59,185 nt of DNA, taken from Calothrix sp. CSU_2_0 (GTDB lineage Bacteria > Cyanobacteriota > Cyanobacteriia > Cyanobacteriales > Nostocaceae). Each line of letters begins with the position of its first letter. Within the stretch, counting starts at the first letter, position 1. Location of the stretch: positions 1-59,185 of the forward strand of contig JAAUPE010000026.1 in the NCBI GenBank assembly GCA_012034595.1, read 5' to 3'. The notes under the pieces were generated by a model, which saw only the letters and a program-made list of their open reading frames with translations, had not been told where the DNA came from and ran no database searches. Positions 43,439 through 52,768 of the stretch are shown in pieces. Both the position numbers and the translations under genes were made by a program.

Positions 43439-44470
43439 CTATTCTTCTTCTTGAATTTGTAAACGAATAGTACGCTCGTTTGGTCCACCGATTTGAATTG
43501 TCATTACTTGACTACCGAGCGGTTCTATGCATTCGAGTAAAGAACGTAAATGTGGCGTACTCGCACCAGTATCGACATACAAGCGATCGCACAAATTACC
43601 AACTTTTTTCCAAGTCATGTACAACTTACCAATAATTTGTTCGAGTTGGGATGCTTGATTGACTACATCCGCAGCCACACTCAAACAACCCAGTCGCTGT
43701 GCTTCCACCAGGGCAGTTTCAATATTTACATCTTCTTGGGTTAATGCTTGAACTTGTGCTGATGCTTTGAGATACTTTGCCAGGTTTCGCGCTTCCGTAG
43801 TCGCTTGCTTGATGGTATCCAAATCAGGATTAGCGCCAATTTCCTTTTGTAATGGAGCTTGATGCACTTGGGGTAGTTTTTCCATTTCCCGCACCAAAGG
43901 GGCAATCACACGGGGAGGAAGGGAGTTATCAGCAGCCTTTTCCTTAACTTCCTCCGGCAATAAATCGCTTGTCATTGCTGTCCATTCTTCAGTCAGATTT
44001 TTGACTTCGCGACGGGTAATTTTATCACCTTTTTGTGCAGCTTCACTCACCATTTGTTGCACTTCCGGAGAAGCTTTAGCAGTTTCCACAAAAGCACGTT
44101 TGCTAAAATTTTTGATACTGCTAGGTTCGAGTTTGCCATCCGCAAGCAGCGTATCAGCACTATTAGCCAATTGAATCCAAGTATAAGCTTGAGTCTTACT
44201 GATTTCCCGTTCCTTCAGCCAATAGAGAAAACCCGTACCCCTGCCATCACCACCAATTTTTTCGCGATCGCGCACCGCACGCAAGATTCTACCCCGCCAA
44301 ATATCGGTTTGCAAATCAAAGCGATCGCACACCTGCCAAGCAACATCTACTTGTTCTTGAAATTCTGACTCCGGTATCCCTTCGTCTTCAGGATCGGGAA
44401 GATCAAAGTTAAAGTCTGCTGGCTGTTGTAGGGCATCTGCCAGGTCGTTCATCGATTCAGTATATTCCAC
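43439..44470 (-). CDS. Conserved cyanobacterial coiled/helical protein
   Basis: 343 aa, soluble, largely helical. The middle reads GRGTGFLYWLKEREISKTQAYTWIQLANS, which resembles a DNA-binding helix-turn-helix element of ParB/DUF3102-like proteins, and later part has ITRREVKNLTEEW. The C-terminus (MTIQIGGPNERTIRLQI) is strand-rich. I recognise the pattern from cyanobacterial genomes without a known role. The ATG may be at residue 7 (MNDLADALQQP). Confidence 0.75.
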   Translation of the reverse strand: MEYTESMNDLADALQQPADFNFDLPDPEDEGIPESEFQEQVDVAWQVCDRFDLQTDIWRGRILRAVRDREKIGGDGRGTGFLYWLKEREISKTQAYTWIQLANSADTLLADGKLEPSSIKNFSKRAFVETAKASPEVQQMVSEAAQKGDKITRREVKNLTEEWTAMTSDLLPEEVKEKAADNSLPPRVIAPLVREMEKLPQVHQAPLQKEIGANPDLDTIKQATTEARNLAKYLKASAQVQALTQEDVNIETALVEAQRLGCLSVAADVVNQASQLEQIIGKLYMTWKKVGNLCDRLYVDTGASTPHLRSLLECIEPLGSQVMTIQIGGPNERTIRLQIQEEE

Positions 44471-44533
44471 GATTTGCAGATAAATTAGGTTATGCGCGAG
44501 GCTTATTATCCCACAATTTGACCAGTGTTACTC

Positions 44534-44690
44534 GTAGAGACGCAAATCTTGCCACCGGGCAAACTTTGCCACAGGGATGCATCCCCGTGGCAAGATTTGC
44601 GGAGTATCCCCCGAACTTGCCTCAACGGGGGGAACCCCCGCACGGCAGTTCTCTTCGTGGCAAAGTTTGCGCGATACATCGCGTCTCTCC
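44534..44690. repeat. Composite palindromic repeat (GTAGAGACGC to GCGTCTCT)
   Basis: Terminal inverted arms GTAGAGACGC and GCGTCTCT enclose about 140 bases with internal palindromes (TTGCCAC / GTGGCAA; GGGATGCATCCC). It looks like a non-autonomous element between two convergent genes. Confidence 0.7.
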
Positions 44691-44726
44691 ATATATATTA
44701 TTATTATTTTATTTCATTCAAATTCC

Positions 44727-45320
44727 TTATGGATTCAATACCATAGTCAAATCTAGAACAAAACCGGGTAAAACTTCCTCACCAGAAAGCAGAGGAGGAT
44801 TATCAAAAGAGAAATTCAAAACCTCCACATCTTGCCCCGATCGATAAATTTCCACTAAAGGAGTTTGCGGATCGATTAACCAACCTAAACTCGCACCATT
44901 TTCTTGATACTCACGCATTTTGGCGCGTAATTTCTCCAAAGAATCGGTTTCTGACCGCAGTTCAATCACAAAATCTGGACACATAGGAGGAAAACGTCGT
45001 TGTTCATCCTTTGTTAATGCTTGCCAACGTTCTAATTTCACCCAAGCAGCATCGGGACAACGATAAGCACCACTAGGTAATTTAAACTCAGTGGAAGAGT
45101 CAAAAACTTTCCCTAACCTGGTTTGACGGTTCCATAAACCGAGTTCTGTGTTAATGTCTGAATTTCTAATTCCACTTTCTCCACCTGTTGGGGTGATAAT
45201 TAGTAATTCTCCAGTTTGGGTAAGTTCTAATATCCAAGGTTCGTTAGCGATGCAGAGTTGATAAAACTGCTCGTCTGTTAAACCTACAGATGGAGGTAAG
45301 TTTAAAGTCAGGGTTTCCAT
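44727..45320 (-). CDS. Uma2-family (DUF820) endonuclease-like protein
   Basis: 197 aa. Hallmarks of the Uma2 PD-(D/E)XK fold: TPTGGESGIRNSDIN, RCPDAAWVK, PDFVIELRSETDSLEKL, LGWLIDPQ and a C-terminal LPGFVLDL. These proteins are abundant in cyanobacteria; cellular role uncertain, often linked to mobile DNA. All core residues are present. Confidence 0.92.
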   Translation of the reverse strand: METLTLNLPPSVGLTDEQFYQLCIANEPWILELTQTGELLIITPTGGESGIRNSDINTELGLWNRQTRLGKVFDSSTEFKLPSGAYRCPDAAWVKLERWQALTKDEQRRFPPMCPDFVIELRSETDSLEKLRAKMREYQENGASLGWLIDPQTPLVEIYRSGQDVEVLNFSFDNPPLLSGEEVLPGFVLDLTMVLNP

Positions 45321-45769
45321 GATGATTTCTTACCTAAAGATTAATTCTATTATCAAACGGTTTATCAAACAGTGCGATCGCTTGTCGTAACGCAGCAATT
45401 TTAGAGTATTTTCGCGAGCGCAGAAAAATTACCGTAGGGGGTGGGGTTTCCCCGCCCTCCCTCACGAATGATACGATTAATCAACGTGCGATCGCGATAT
45501 TTTATTTTTTATAAGTTCCTCTGATATACCGAGATTCAGGGTTTTGCCGTTTCTTGAGAAACCCGGTTTCTGGGGATATTTGCGTTATATCGAAGAAAAT
45601 ATTGTTGTTACGAAAACTGAAACTGGGTTTACTTGTTCTTTGCTTTAGCTTTAAAGTAACCAATAGCAATTAAGTATATTTTCTGAGTAGAAAAATATAT
45701 TCTTTATCTGAGTACCGTAGAAATACGGTCTAGTTCCCATGCAAACTAATGATTAGTTGAGGCTAAAAA
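45321..45769. other. Intergenic region, promoter of the CHAT gene
   Basis: About 450 bases, no gene. Contains HIP1 octamers and GAAACCCGGTTTC palindromes near 45560. Confidence 0.5.
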
Positions 45770-48172
45770 ATGACACGGTGCAAGAGAAACAGGGAAATTT
45801 TCGCTTATTTTCTACCAAATTTCATCCGTTATGGTTTTATTGGTTTGCTGAGTGTGGTTTTATTGTCGGAATCGGTGGGGGCAAGGGGAACTTTAGCACA
45901 GTTGCAAATAGCACAGCAACCAGCGACGACGCAGCCAAATGCCACCCGTGCAGAAGCAGAGGAATTAATGCAAGAAGGAATGCAATTATATCGGCAAGGA
46001 ACCGCAGAATCACTGGTTGCAGCGAGGAATAAATGGGAACAAGCGCTAGTTTTGTGGCAAAAATTAGATGATAAGAAAAAGCAAGCTACAACCCTGAATA
46101 ATATCGGTCGTGTCTACTCAGATTTAGGAGACAAACAGCAAGCACTCAAGTTTTATAACCAATCCCTGCCTTTATCAATTGAAGTGGGGAATAAATCTGG
46201 GCAAGCTACAACCCTGAATAATATTGGTTTTGTCTACGATGATTTAGGAGACAAACAACAAGCACTCAAATTTTATAACCAATCCCTGCCTTTAGCGATA
46301 GAAGTGGGGGATAAATCTGGACAAGCAAGAACCCTGGTGAATTTAGCTGACTTGGAACGCAAACAAGGTAATTTGGAAGCATCGCGGAAACAGATCGAAA
46401 GCGCGATCGCAATCGTCGAACAATTACGCAACACCTACACTGACAAAGACCTAAAAGCTACCTACTTCGCCACAGTCCAAGATTACTACAAATACTACAT
46501 CGACTTGTTAATGGAACTGGACAAGAAAAATCCAGGTAAAAACTACGATGCACTGGCATTAAATATCAGCGAAAAATCTCGCGCTAGGGTGCTTTTAGAA
46601 CTACTTACCGAAAGTAACGCCAAAATTCGCAAAGGTGCAAACCCGGAATTATTAGCACAAGAAAGCGATTTATTACAAAAAATTGATGCTAGAGAAGCAC
46701 TATTACAAAAGCAGAAATCGGGGAATCAAAAGGACGCAATTGTTGCCGAATCCATCAAAAAACTCGAAACTGACCTGGAAAATCTTCGCAACCAATACAA
46801 ACAACTCCAAACCACCATCCGTCAAAGCAATCCCAAATACGCGAGTTTAAAATATCCTCAACCCCTGAATTTACAGCAAATTCAACAACAACTCGACAAA
46901 GACACAATATTGCTGCAATATTCCATCGGAGAAGAACGCAGTTATCTCTGGGCAGTAACTCCCAATTCCCTAAATACCTACGAACTTCCAGGGAAGAAAG
47001 TTATAGATTTAGAAGCACAAAAATTTAGAACGGGTATATCAAGTTCTAACGAAATACCACCGGAGGTAATGCAATCTGCGAATAAGTTTAGTAAAATCCT
47101 CCTTGCACCAGTTGCGGACAAAATCAAAGGGAAACGTTTGCTAATTGTTGCCGATGGTGCATTGCAAACCATCCCCTTTGCCGCATTACCTGACCCCGAC
47201 TCTAATGCCCACCTAAATACTATAAGGGCGAACGACAATATTGTAAGGGCGAACGACAATATTGTAAGGGCGAACGGCCGTTCGCCCCTACGGATAAACG
47301 GCATCAAAACAAAAAATCGAGATTTCTATTCTCAAAAAGATTCCAAATATCAACCCTTGATGGTGAACCATGAAATAGTCAACCTACCATCAGCATCAAG
47401 CATTGCAATCCAACGTCAGGAACTCGCAAACCGCAAACCCGCACCAAAACAAATCGCTATCCTTGCCGATCCTGTATATAGTGCCACCGATACCAGAGTT
47501 ACAGGTAAACCAGAAAATACCCAACTCGCACCGGAAATACAAATTGAACGCTCTGCTTTGGAACGTTCTGCCAAAAATCTCCAACGTGATGGTTTTGAAA
47601 GACTTCCGAATACGGCAATCGAAGCGAAAACTATCTTAAATCTTGTCAATTCATCCACTAATTTGGAAGCATTCAACTTTGACGCAAACTTCACCTGGGC
47701 AACCAATCCCGCACTCAACCAATTCCGCATTCTGCATTTTGCTACCCACGGTTTTGCAGACACCAAAAATCCTGAAAATTCGGGTATTGTCCTCTCCCAA
47801 GTTGACAAACAAGGTAAACCGATACGGGGTTTCCTGCGATTGGGTGACTTGTTCAACCAAGATTATCCAGCCGAATTAATTGTGTTGAGCGCTTGTCAAA
47901 CTGGACTGGGTGAGGAAGTCAACGGTGAAGGATTGGTGGGGTTGACACGCGGCTTAATGTATGCTGGTGCAGCAAGGGTTGCAGTCTCGCTGTGGAATGT
48001 CAACGATGAGGGGACATCAGTATTGATGCGGGAATTTTACACCGAGATGATACGGAATAATAAAACCCCAGCTGCGGCAATGCGGGCAGCACAAATCAAG
48101 TTATCACAAAATCCCAAATGGCAAAATCCTTATTACTGGGCAGCTTTCACCGTCTCTGGTGAATGGCGATAA
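45770..48172 (+). CDS. Secreted TPR-CHAT protease with repeat insertion
   Basis: 800 aa. Signal sequence in the first 50 residues (FIGLLSVVLLSESVGARG). TPR repeats at about 100-210; two are almost identical at DNA level with a period of 120 bases. A long coiled-coil linker follows. The C-terminal CHAT (caspase-like) domain has catalytic His660 in HFATHG and Cys709 in LSACQTG, both intact. Residues 484-507 are a foreign-looking 7-aa repeat (RANDNIV) coded by a palindromic DNA repeat at 47223-47293. CHAT proteases act in proteolytic cascades, e.g. with CRISPR type III-E. Its target here is unknown; a trypsin-like protease gene follows directly. Confidence 0.9.
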   Translation: MTRCKRNREIFAYFLPNFIRYGFIGLLSVVLLSESVGARGTLAQLQIAQQPATTQPNATRAEAEELMQEGMQLYRQGTAESLVAARNKWEQALVLWQKLDDKKKQATTLNNIGRVYSDLGDKQQALKFYNQSLPLSIEVGNKSGQATTLNNIGFVYDDLGDKQQALKFYNQSLPLAIEVGDKSGQARTLVNLADLERKQGNLEASRKQIESAIAIVEQLRNTYTDKDLKATYFATVQDYYKYYIDLLMELDKKNPGKNYDALALNISEKSRARVLLELLTESNAKIRKGANPELLAQESDLLQKIDAREALLQKQKSGNQKDAIVAESIKKLETDLENLRNQYKQLQTTIRQSNPKYASLKYPQPLNLQQIQQQLDKDTILLQYSIGEERSYLWAVTPNSLNTYELPGKKVIDLEAQKFRTGISSSNEIPPEVMQSANKFSKILLAPVADKIKGKRLLIVADGALQTIPFAALPDPDSNAHLNTIRANDNIVRANDNIVRANGRSPLRINGIKTKNRDFYSQKDSKYQPLMVNHEIVNLPSASSIAIQRQELANRKPAPKQIAILADPVYSATDTRVTGKPENTQLAPEIQIERSALERSAKNLQRDGFERLPNTAIEAKTILNLVNSSTNLEAFNFDANFTWATNPALNQFRILHFATHGFADTKNPENSGIVLSQVDKQGKPIRGFLRLGDLFNQDYPAELIVLSACQTGLGEEVNGEGLVGLTRGLMYAGAARVAVSLWNVNDEGTSVLMREFYTEMIRNNKTPAAAMRAAQIKLSQNPKWQNPYYWAAFTVSGEWR
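47223..47293. repeat. In-frame 21-bp tandem repeat plus GGGCGAAC palindrome inside the CHAT gene
   Basis: Two and a half copies of a 21-base unit (AAGGGCGAACGACAATATTGT) at 47224, 47245 and 47266, ending in the 20-bp palindrome at 47268-47287. The family is found in non-coding DNA elsewhere (1539, 43370, 49419). Confidence 0.85.
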
Positions 48173-48207
48173 TTTTACCAAATCAAGTAAACCAACAAAA
48201 AAATATC

Positions 48208-49155
48208 ATGAAAAAAACAACTTTCGCATTCTCCATCACAGCAACATTAAGTGTTGTTGCACTCACCACATTCCTCAAAGCCAACGCGCAGACACCATCA
48301 CCAAGCGCGATCGCACCAAAGTTTATCAGTTTCAAGGATGCGAAAAACTTCAAAATCAAAGGTAACGGCAATCCCTTCCAACCCAGCAATTTACAGCAAG
48401 TAACTAAACCAGATAAACCCGACGATAAGGAATTCAAAAATCGCGCTGTGATTGGTTGGGACGATCGCACACCAATGTTAAGCAGACAATATCCTTGGAG
48501 TGCGATCGGACGAGTTCAGGGAATCACTACCGAAAATAAAGAATATCATTGCACGGGTACGCTAATTGCGGAAGATGTGGTGTTAACTAATGCACATTGC
48601 GTTATTAATCCGGAAACGCGAAAATTAAGCCAAAGAATAGCTTTTTCACCTAATGTGATCAACGGCAAAGTTGCGAATCAAGCTGATGTTGCCGAAGTTG
48701 TAAACGTAGTTTATGGAACTGATTTCGGTGGTAGTGCATTAGAAAATCAAACTAATGATTGGGCAATTTTGAAACTCGATAAACCCATTGGTTTAAAGTA
48801 CGGTTATTTAGGCTGGAAATCTTTGTCTGATGCGACTTTAACTAGAAATCAAAAAGCTTATATTTTCGTTGGTTATTCTGGTGATTTCCCTAATCCAAAT
48901 AATCAAAAATACCAATTTTTTACCGCAGGAGCAGGATTTACGGCAAGCGCTCAAGCTGGTTGTAGCATTACACAGGCACAAAGTAATGTCCTATTCCATG
49001 ACTGCGATACTACAGGTGGTTCTTCTGGTGGAGCAATTATTGGTGTAATTGATAATAAACCCTATATTGTCGGGTTGAATAATGCGGAAAGAAGAGATGG
49101 TAGTACTAACTTGGGATTAAAGATTGATTTCTTGGATAAATTGGCAGGAAATTAA
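48208..49155 (+). CDS. Secreted trypsin-like serine protease
   Basis: 315 aa from the ATG at 48208, which gives a signal peptide (MKKTTFAFSITATLSVVALT); the longer ATG frame begins at 48163 inside the CHAT gene. Catalytic triad: His130 in TNAHC, Asp in NDWAILKLD and Ser273 in GGSSGGA. The surrounding Cys pairs (CTG, CSIT/CDTT) suggest disulfides. It is 35 bases after the CHAT stop, same strand, so likely an operon: two different secreted proteases made together. Confidence 0.9.
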   Translation: MKKTTFAFSITATLSVVALTTFLKANAQTPSPSAIAPKFISFKDAKNFKIKGNGNPFQPSNLQQVTKPDKPDDKEFKNRAVIGWDDRTPMLSRQYPWSAIGRVQGITTENKEYHCTGTLIAEDVVLTNAHCVINPETRKLSQRIAFSPNVINGKVANQADVAEVVNVVYGTDFGGSALENQTNDWAILKLDKPIGLKYGYLGWKSLSDATLTRNQKAYIFVGYSGDFPNPNNQKYQFFTAGAGFTASAQAGCSITQAQSNVLFHDCDTTGGSSGGAIIGVIDNKPYIVGLNNAERRDGSTNLGLKIDFLDKLAGN

Positions 49156-50097
49156 AAAATTAAAACCTTTGTAGTGCAAAGAGAAGCACGTTGCGGAGAG
49201 AGCTTGCTGGGAGATTTATTCTTCCAGTAAAGTACCCTATGGGAACGCGATCGCAAACGGGTAAAACTGGGTTTATGTCATGCTCCGCAATGATTTTGGT
49301 TTTTATCATATCGAATTGGATACAGATAAAAGTCTCAAGCGCGAAATAACTGCGGCTGCACTAGTTTATCGTCAAATAGCCGAACAACATACTGTTCAAT
49401 ATCGCGTTTTTATTCGTAGGGGCAAACGGCTGTTTGCCCTATATATTTTATATTTTATATTTTATATTTAATGATTACTTAAATTGATTGTCGCTATGGT
49501 CATAAAAATTAAGATTGGGTCAACAGCCGTTGACCCCTACAATAAAACAATGAAATAATGATTAATATTATATTCACAATTTATTTATGCGAACAATTAA
49601 GATTGGGTCAACAGATGTTAACCCCTACAATAAAACAATGAAATAATATCACCATATTCATCTGAATTAATGCAATTCTGTACCATCTTTACGCAGTAAA
49701 TTTTTAACTATTTCGACTTTAAAAATACTCATATAATTTTAGATTTTGCGTACTCTTCCGGAGAAGTAAGCTAAAAAGTTAACGGATTTTGGATACGATC
49801 GCGACACCATCACAAGAAACAAAGCAGTATAACGTATCGAAAATCTGTACTTTCGCGTTACATCCCTTTTTAATCGCGATCGCACAACATACTACACCTG
49901 TAATACAAAATTAGTATTTTGTCAATTACGTATAATTTGTTATCTAAAAATACTTAGTTAGTTGTGATTTTGTTTTGGGAAGGTTATGTCAAAGAATTTA
50001 AAGAAATTAATACTGATTTGATAAAGTACTTTTTTATTTTGGGAATACTGAGAAAAGGTGGAATTTATCATACAGCAATTTAACTTCACAAAAAATT
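49156..50097. other. Intergenic region with several palindromic repeats
   Basis: About 940 bases without a supported gene. A GTAGGGGCAAAC palindrome at 49419-49441, and two copies of a GGGTCAACAG / CTGTTGACCC-type unit at about 49513 and 49604 followed by the same CCCCTACAATAAAAC flank. A 63-codon frame at 49280 looks like a gene scrap overrun by a repeat. Confidence 0.6.
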
Positions 50098-50907
50098 ATG
50101 AAAATCAATTCAATATCATTTGCCATTTTTACTAGTATTGCCCTATTTACGGGGGTTGCCAACGTCAAAGCCGAAGAAACACCCCAAGCAACAATTAACC
50201 AAAGCAGCGCAGTTGCATTATTGAACCAAGCGACGAAAAAAGCTGATGGGGGGGATTTGAAAGGTGCGATCGCAATTTTCAATCAAACAATCAAGCTCAA
50301 CCCTCGCTATTCGTTAGCGTACTACAACCGAGCCATCACTTACGAAGAGTTAGGTGATCGAAAAATAGCACTGAATGACTATAATAAAGCGATTCAAATC
50401 AACCAAAACTGGGGAAAGGGTACAATCACTAGCGCTTATATCAATCGAGGCAAGCTACACTACGAGATGGGAAATTCTCAAGGTGCGATCGCGGATTTTA
50501 ATCAAGCACTAAAGTTAAAGGCTGAAGAATCGGATATCTTTTATAATCGGGGTTTAGCATATTACAAGTTAGGTAATAAAAAAGCCGCATTTAGCGACTA
50601 CAGCAAAGCTATTCAAATTAATAAATGGCAAGATAAAGGTGGATATGCAGCTTTTTTGAATCGGGGAGTTGTCCGACTCGATATGGGAGATAGCAAGGGA
50701 GCTTTATCAGATTACACGAGAGCGATCGGCTTGAAATCAGACTATGCACTAGCTTACAAAAATCGTGGACTTTTGTATTTAGATACAGGAAATCAACCCC
50801 TTGCTATTAAGGATTTGCAGAAAGCTAGCGAACTTTATAAAAAACAGAAAAATCCAGCTAAACAGCAGGAAATTGCCCAAATATTACGTGAAGTCAAGCA
50901 AAGGTAG
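50098..50907 (+). CDS. Secreted TPR protein
   Basis: 269 aa. Signal peptide (ISFAIFTSIALFTGVANVKA) followed by about six TPR units (AIAIFNQTIKLNPRYSLAYYNRA, AIADFNQALKLKAEESDIFYNRG and others; single segments given). A periplasmic scaffold for protein contacts, partner unknown. Preceded by a CACAAAAAATT leader with poor ribosome binding site. Confidence 0.88.
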   Translation: MKINSISFAIFTSIALFTGVANVKAEETPQATINQSSAVALLNQATKKADGGDLKGAIAIFNQTIKLNPRYSLAYYNRAITYEELGDRKIALNDYNKAIQINQNWGKGTITSAYINRGKLHYEMGNSQGAIADFNQALKLKAEESDIFYNRGLAYYKLGNKKAAFSDYSKAIQINKWQDKGGYAAFLNRGVVRLDMGDSKGALSDYTRAIGLKSDYALAYKNRGLLYLDTGNQPLAIKDLQKASELYKKQKNPAKQQEIAQILREVKQR

Positions 50908-51035
50908 TCAAAGTGATAATTCGTCAAACGATTTTGGATTAATTCGACGGATCGATTCGGGGGCATTTACCATCAAGGAATTATTGGTAATTGGAATTAA
51001 CTTCCAACTCCCAACTCCCAACTCCTCGCTTATTC

Positions 51036-51353
51036 CTATGGCAAAATCAACAGGTTATTCATTACTCCTTGTGGTAAAACACACATTGGTTCGATTGCCC
51101 TTGTTGTTGATGTTGATGTAGTAGTACTTTGGTATACTTCAGTTCGCATATTGCCGTTACCTTTAATGACTCTGTGTTGAGTCACTTTCGTGTTTCCTGA
51201 ATTAGGTTTGACGGTAACTGGTGCGGTTACGCATGTAGTCGTATTTCTAACGGGTATTGTCTGCACAACTACATCATTACTACCCGCGAATGCTGCTGTG
51301 GGAAGGGTCAAAACCACAGCTAACATCCCGAAAATAAAGCTTTTATTCAACAT
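51036..51353 (-). CDS. Small secreted hypothetical protein
   Basis: 105 aa. Signal peptide ending AAFAGS (MLAVVLTLPTAAFA). The mature part is Thr/Val-rich with two Cys (TTCVTAP, EPMCVLP) that probably pair. Not recognised. Its last residues run into a low-complexity Leu/Pro end. Confidence 0.7.
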   Translation of the reverse strand: MLNKSFIFGMLAVVLTLPTAAFAGSNDVVVQTIPVRNTTTCVTAPVTVKPNSGNTKVTQHRVIKGNGNMRTEVYQSTTTSTSTTRAIEPMCVLPQGVMNNLLILP

Positions 51354-51668
51354 TTCTCTCTTTCCTCGCTATTTGGTTTTGTTTGGCTGATTTGCACCCT
51401 AGTAGGTCAACTAAATTTCTATTCGAGAATCGGGTTATGGCTTACTTTATATACTAACAATATTGCACCAAATATATTTAACCTAAAATCTTAAGTTTTG
51501 AGTTCATCGCAATAGAGTTAAACTACCAAGATGCCCAAAAAGAGGTAAATAAGGGGAATGAGGATTAATTGAGTTTGCTTGCGGACTAGTAATTGAAATC
51601 ATAATTGAGTCAAAATATTTCCGACACTTAGTATAAACTCGAAAAAGTGCGAACTCACAACTTGCTAC
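51354..51668. other. Intergenic region
   Basis: About 315 bases; no gene or structured element that I can support. Confidence 0.5.
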
Positions 51669-52535
51669 CTAACTCTGATAAACTAAAAACCCATTAATCA
51701 CATCCATCAAAGCTTGTGGTTCATCAGCCCTAATTAAATGACCGCTATTTTCAAAAATCCTCAAATCCGCTTTAGGGATACACCTAGCAATTTCTTCCGA
51801 AAATTCCGGGGCACAAATCCAATCATGTCTACCACCAATGACTAAAGTTGGTGCGGTAATTTTGTGTAATTGCCCAAGCACATCATAGGTTTTTAAAAAT
51901 CCACCAAAAGCAATATTAATAGCATCAACAGAAAGAATTTTATTGTCCCAAACCTGCACAGAAGTATTCGGATTGTATTTGTGGGAATACATAGGAGCCA
52001 TTATTTTAAAATAATCCCGCAATTGCTCCTCATTCGCAAAATTTCCATCCCAAAGGTATTGAGTAATCTGTTTTTGTTCCTCGCTTCCCCGTTCTGCCAA
52101 AATTTGCTTTGCCCGTTCCAGAAAGCGATAACTACCACTACTGGCAATCACAATTAAATGGGAGACATACTGCGGATAGCGTACCGCATAGGATAAAGCC
52201 ACCATCCCACCATAAGAAGTTCCCAGAACAACAATTTTATCCAAACCAAGATACTGTCGCAAAGCCTCCATATCCTCGACATTATTATCCAGGGTGTAAT
52301 TCTCCTTGCGATCGCGTGCTGACCTTCCCTGACCGCGATGGTCAAAATATACTAGTTGAAGTCTACGTGTCAAAGCGGAAAATGTTGGTTTATAGCCAGT
52401 ATGGTCGGCACCGGGACCACCATGAATTAAAAATGCTACAGGTTTGGTGTAAGTTTGATGATTTTCTATTACCAAACCACAACCTTCGACATCAAAGAAA
52501 ATTTCTGTATCGCGAATTTTTGCCAGCATTTTCAT
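51669..52535 (-). CDS. Alpha/beta hydrolase, proline iminopeptidase-like
   Basis: 288 aa. HGGPGADHTGY oxyanion region, nucleophile elbow GTSYGGMVAL, Asp in GGRHDWICAP and His in NSGHLIRADEP form the full triad. Closest in pattern to proline iminopeptidases (S33). Substrate not certain. Start could also be the Met at residue 3. Confidence 0.9.
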   Translation of the reverse strand: MKMLAKIRDTEIFFDVEGCGLVIENHQTYTKPVAFLIHGGPGADHTGYKPTFSALTRRLQLVYFDHRGQGRSARDRKENYTLDNNVEDMEALRQYLGLDKIVVLGTSYGGMVALSYAVRYPQYVSHLIVIASSGSYRFLERAKQILAERGSEEQKQITQYLWDGNFANEEQLRDYFKIMAPMYSHKYNPNTSVQVWDNKILSVDAINIAFGGFLKTYDVLGQLHKITAPTLVIGGRHDWICAPEFSEEIARCIPKADLRIFENSGHLIRADEPQALMDVINGFLVYQS

Positions 52536-52565
52536 CCAAAAATTAAGTTAATAAATAATCAAACA

Positions 52566-52625
52566 ACAATGAACCGCCATAGACACGGAGTGGCTTCCGA
52601 AGGTAGAACGCCAAGACACAGAGGG
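52566..52625. repeat. Dispersed repeat AACCGCCATAGACACGG copy
   Basis: Second copy of the repeat found on the other strand near 7150-7215; both share CTTCCGAAGGTAGA and a CGCCAAGA end. Confidence 0.7.
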
Positions 52626-52768
52626 AAGAAAGAAGAAAAAGATGATAATTTAAGTGCAAGGGCAGGAACCATGCCAACACAAATGATTTAGGATTGGTAT
52701 AGTCAAGCAATCCAAAAGGCGTATATTAAAGTTGTTTTACTTTTGACTGCTGTATCTGAAAAATAATT

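Noticed and set aside
47223-47293. Promoter or terminator inside the CHAT gene
   Set aside because: The palindrome belongs to the dispersed repeat family and the reading frame is kept through it.
49280-49471. 63-codon plus-strand ORF
   Set aside because: The end is made of the GGGCAAAC repeat and TATATTTTA low-complexity DNA; the start may be a gene scrap but cannot be assigned.
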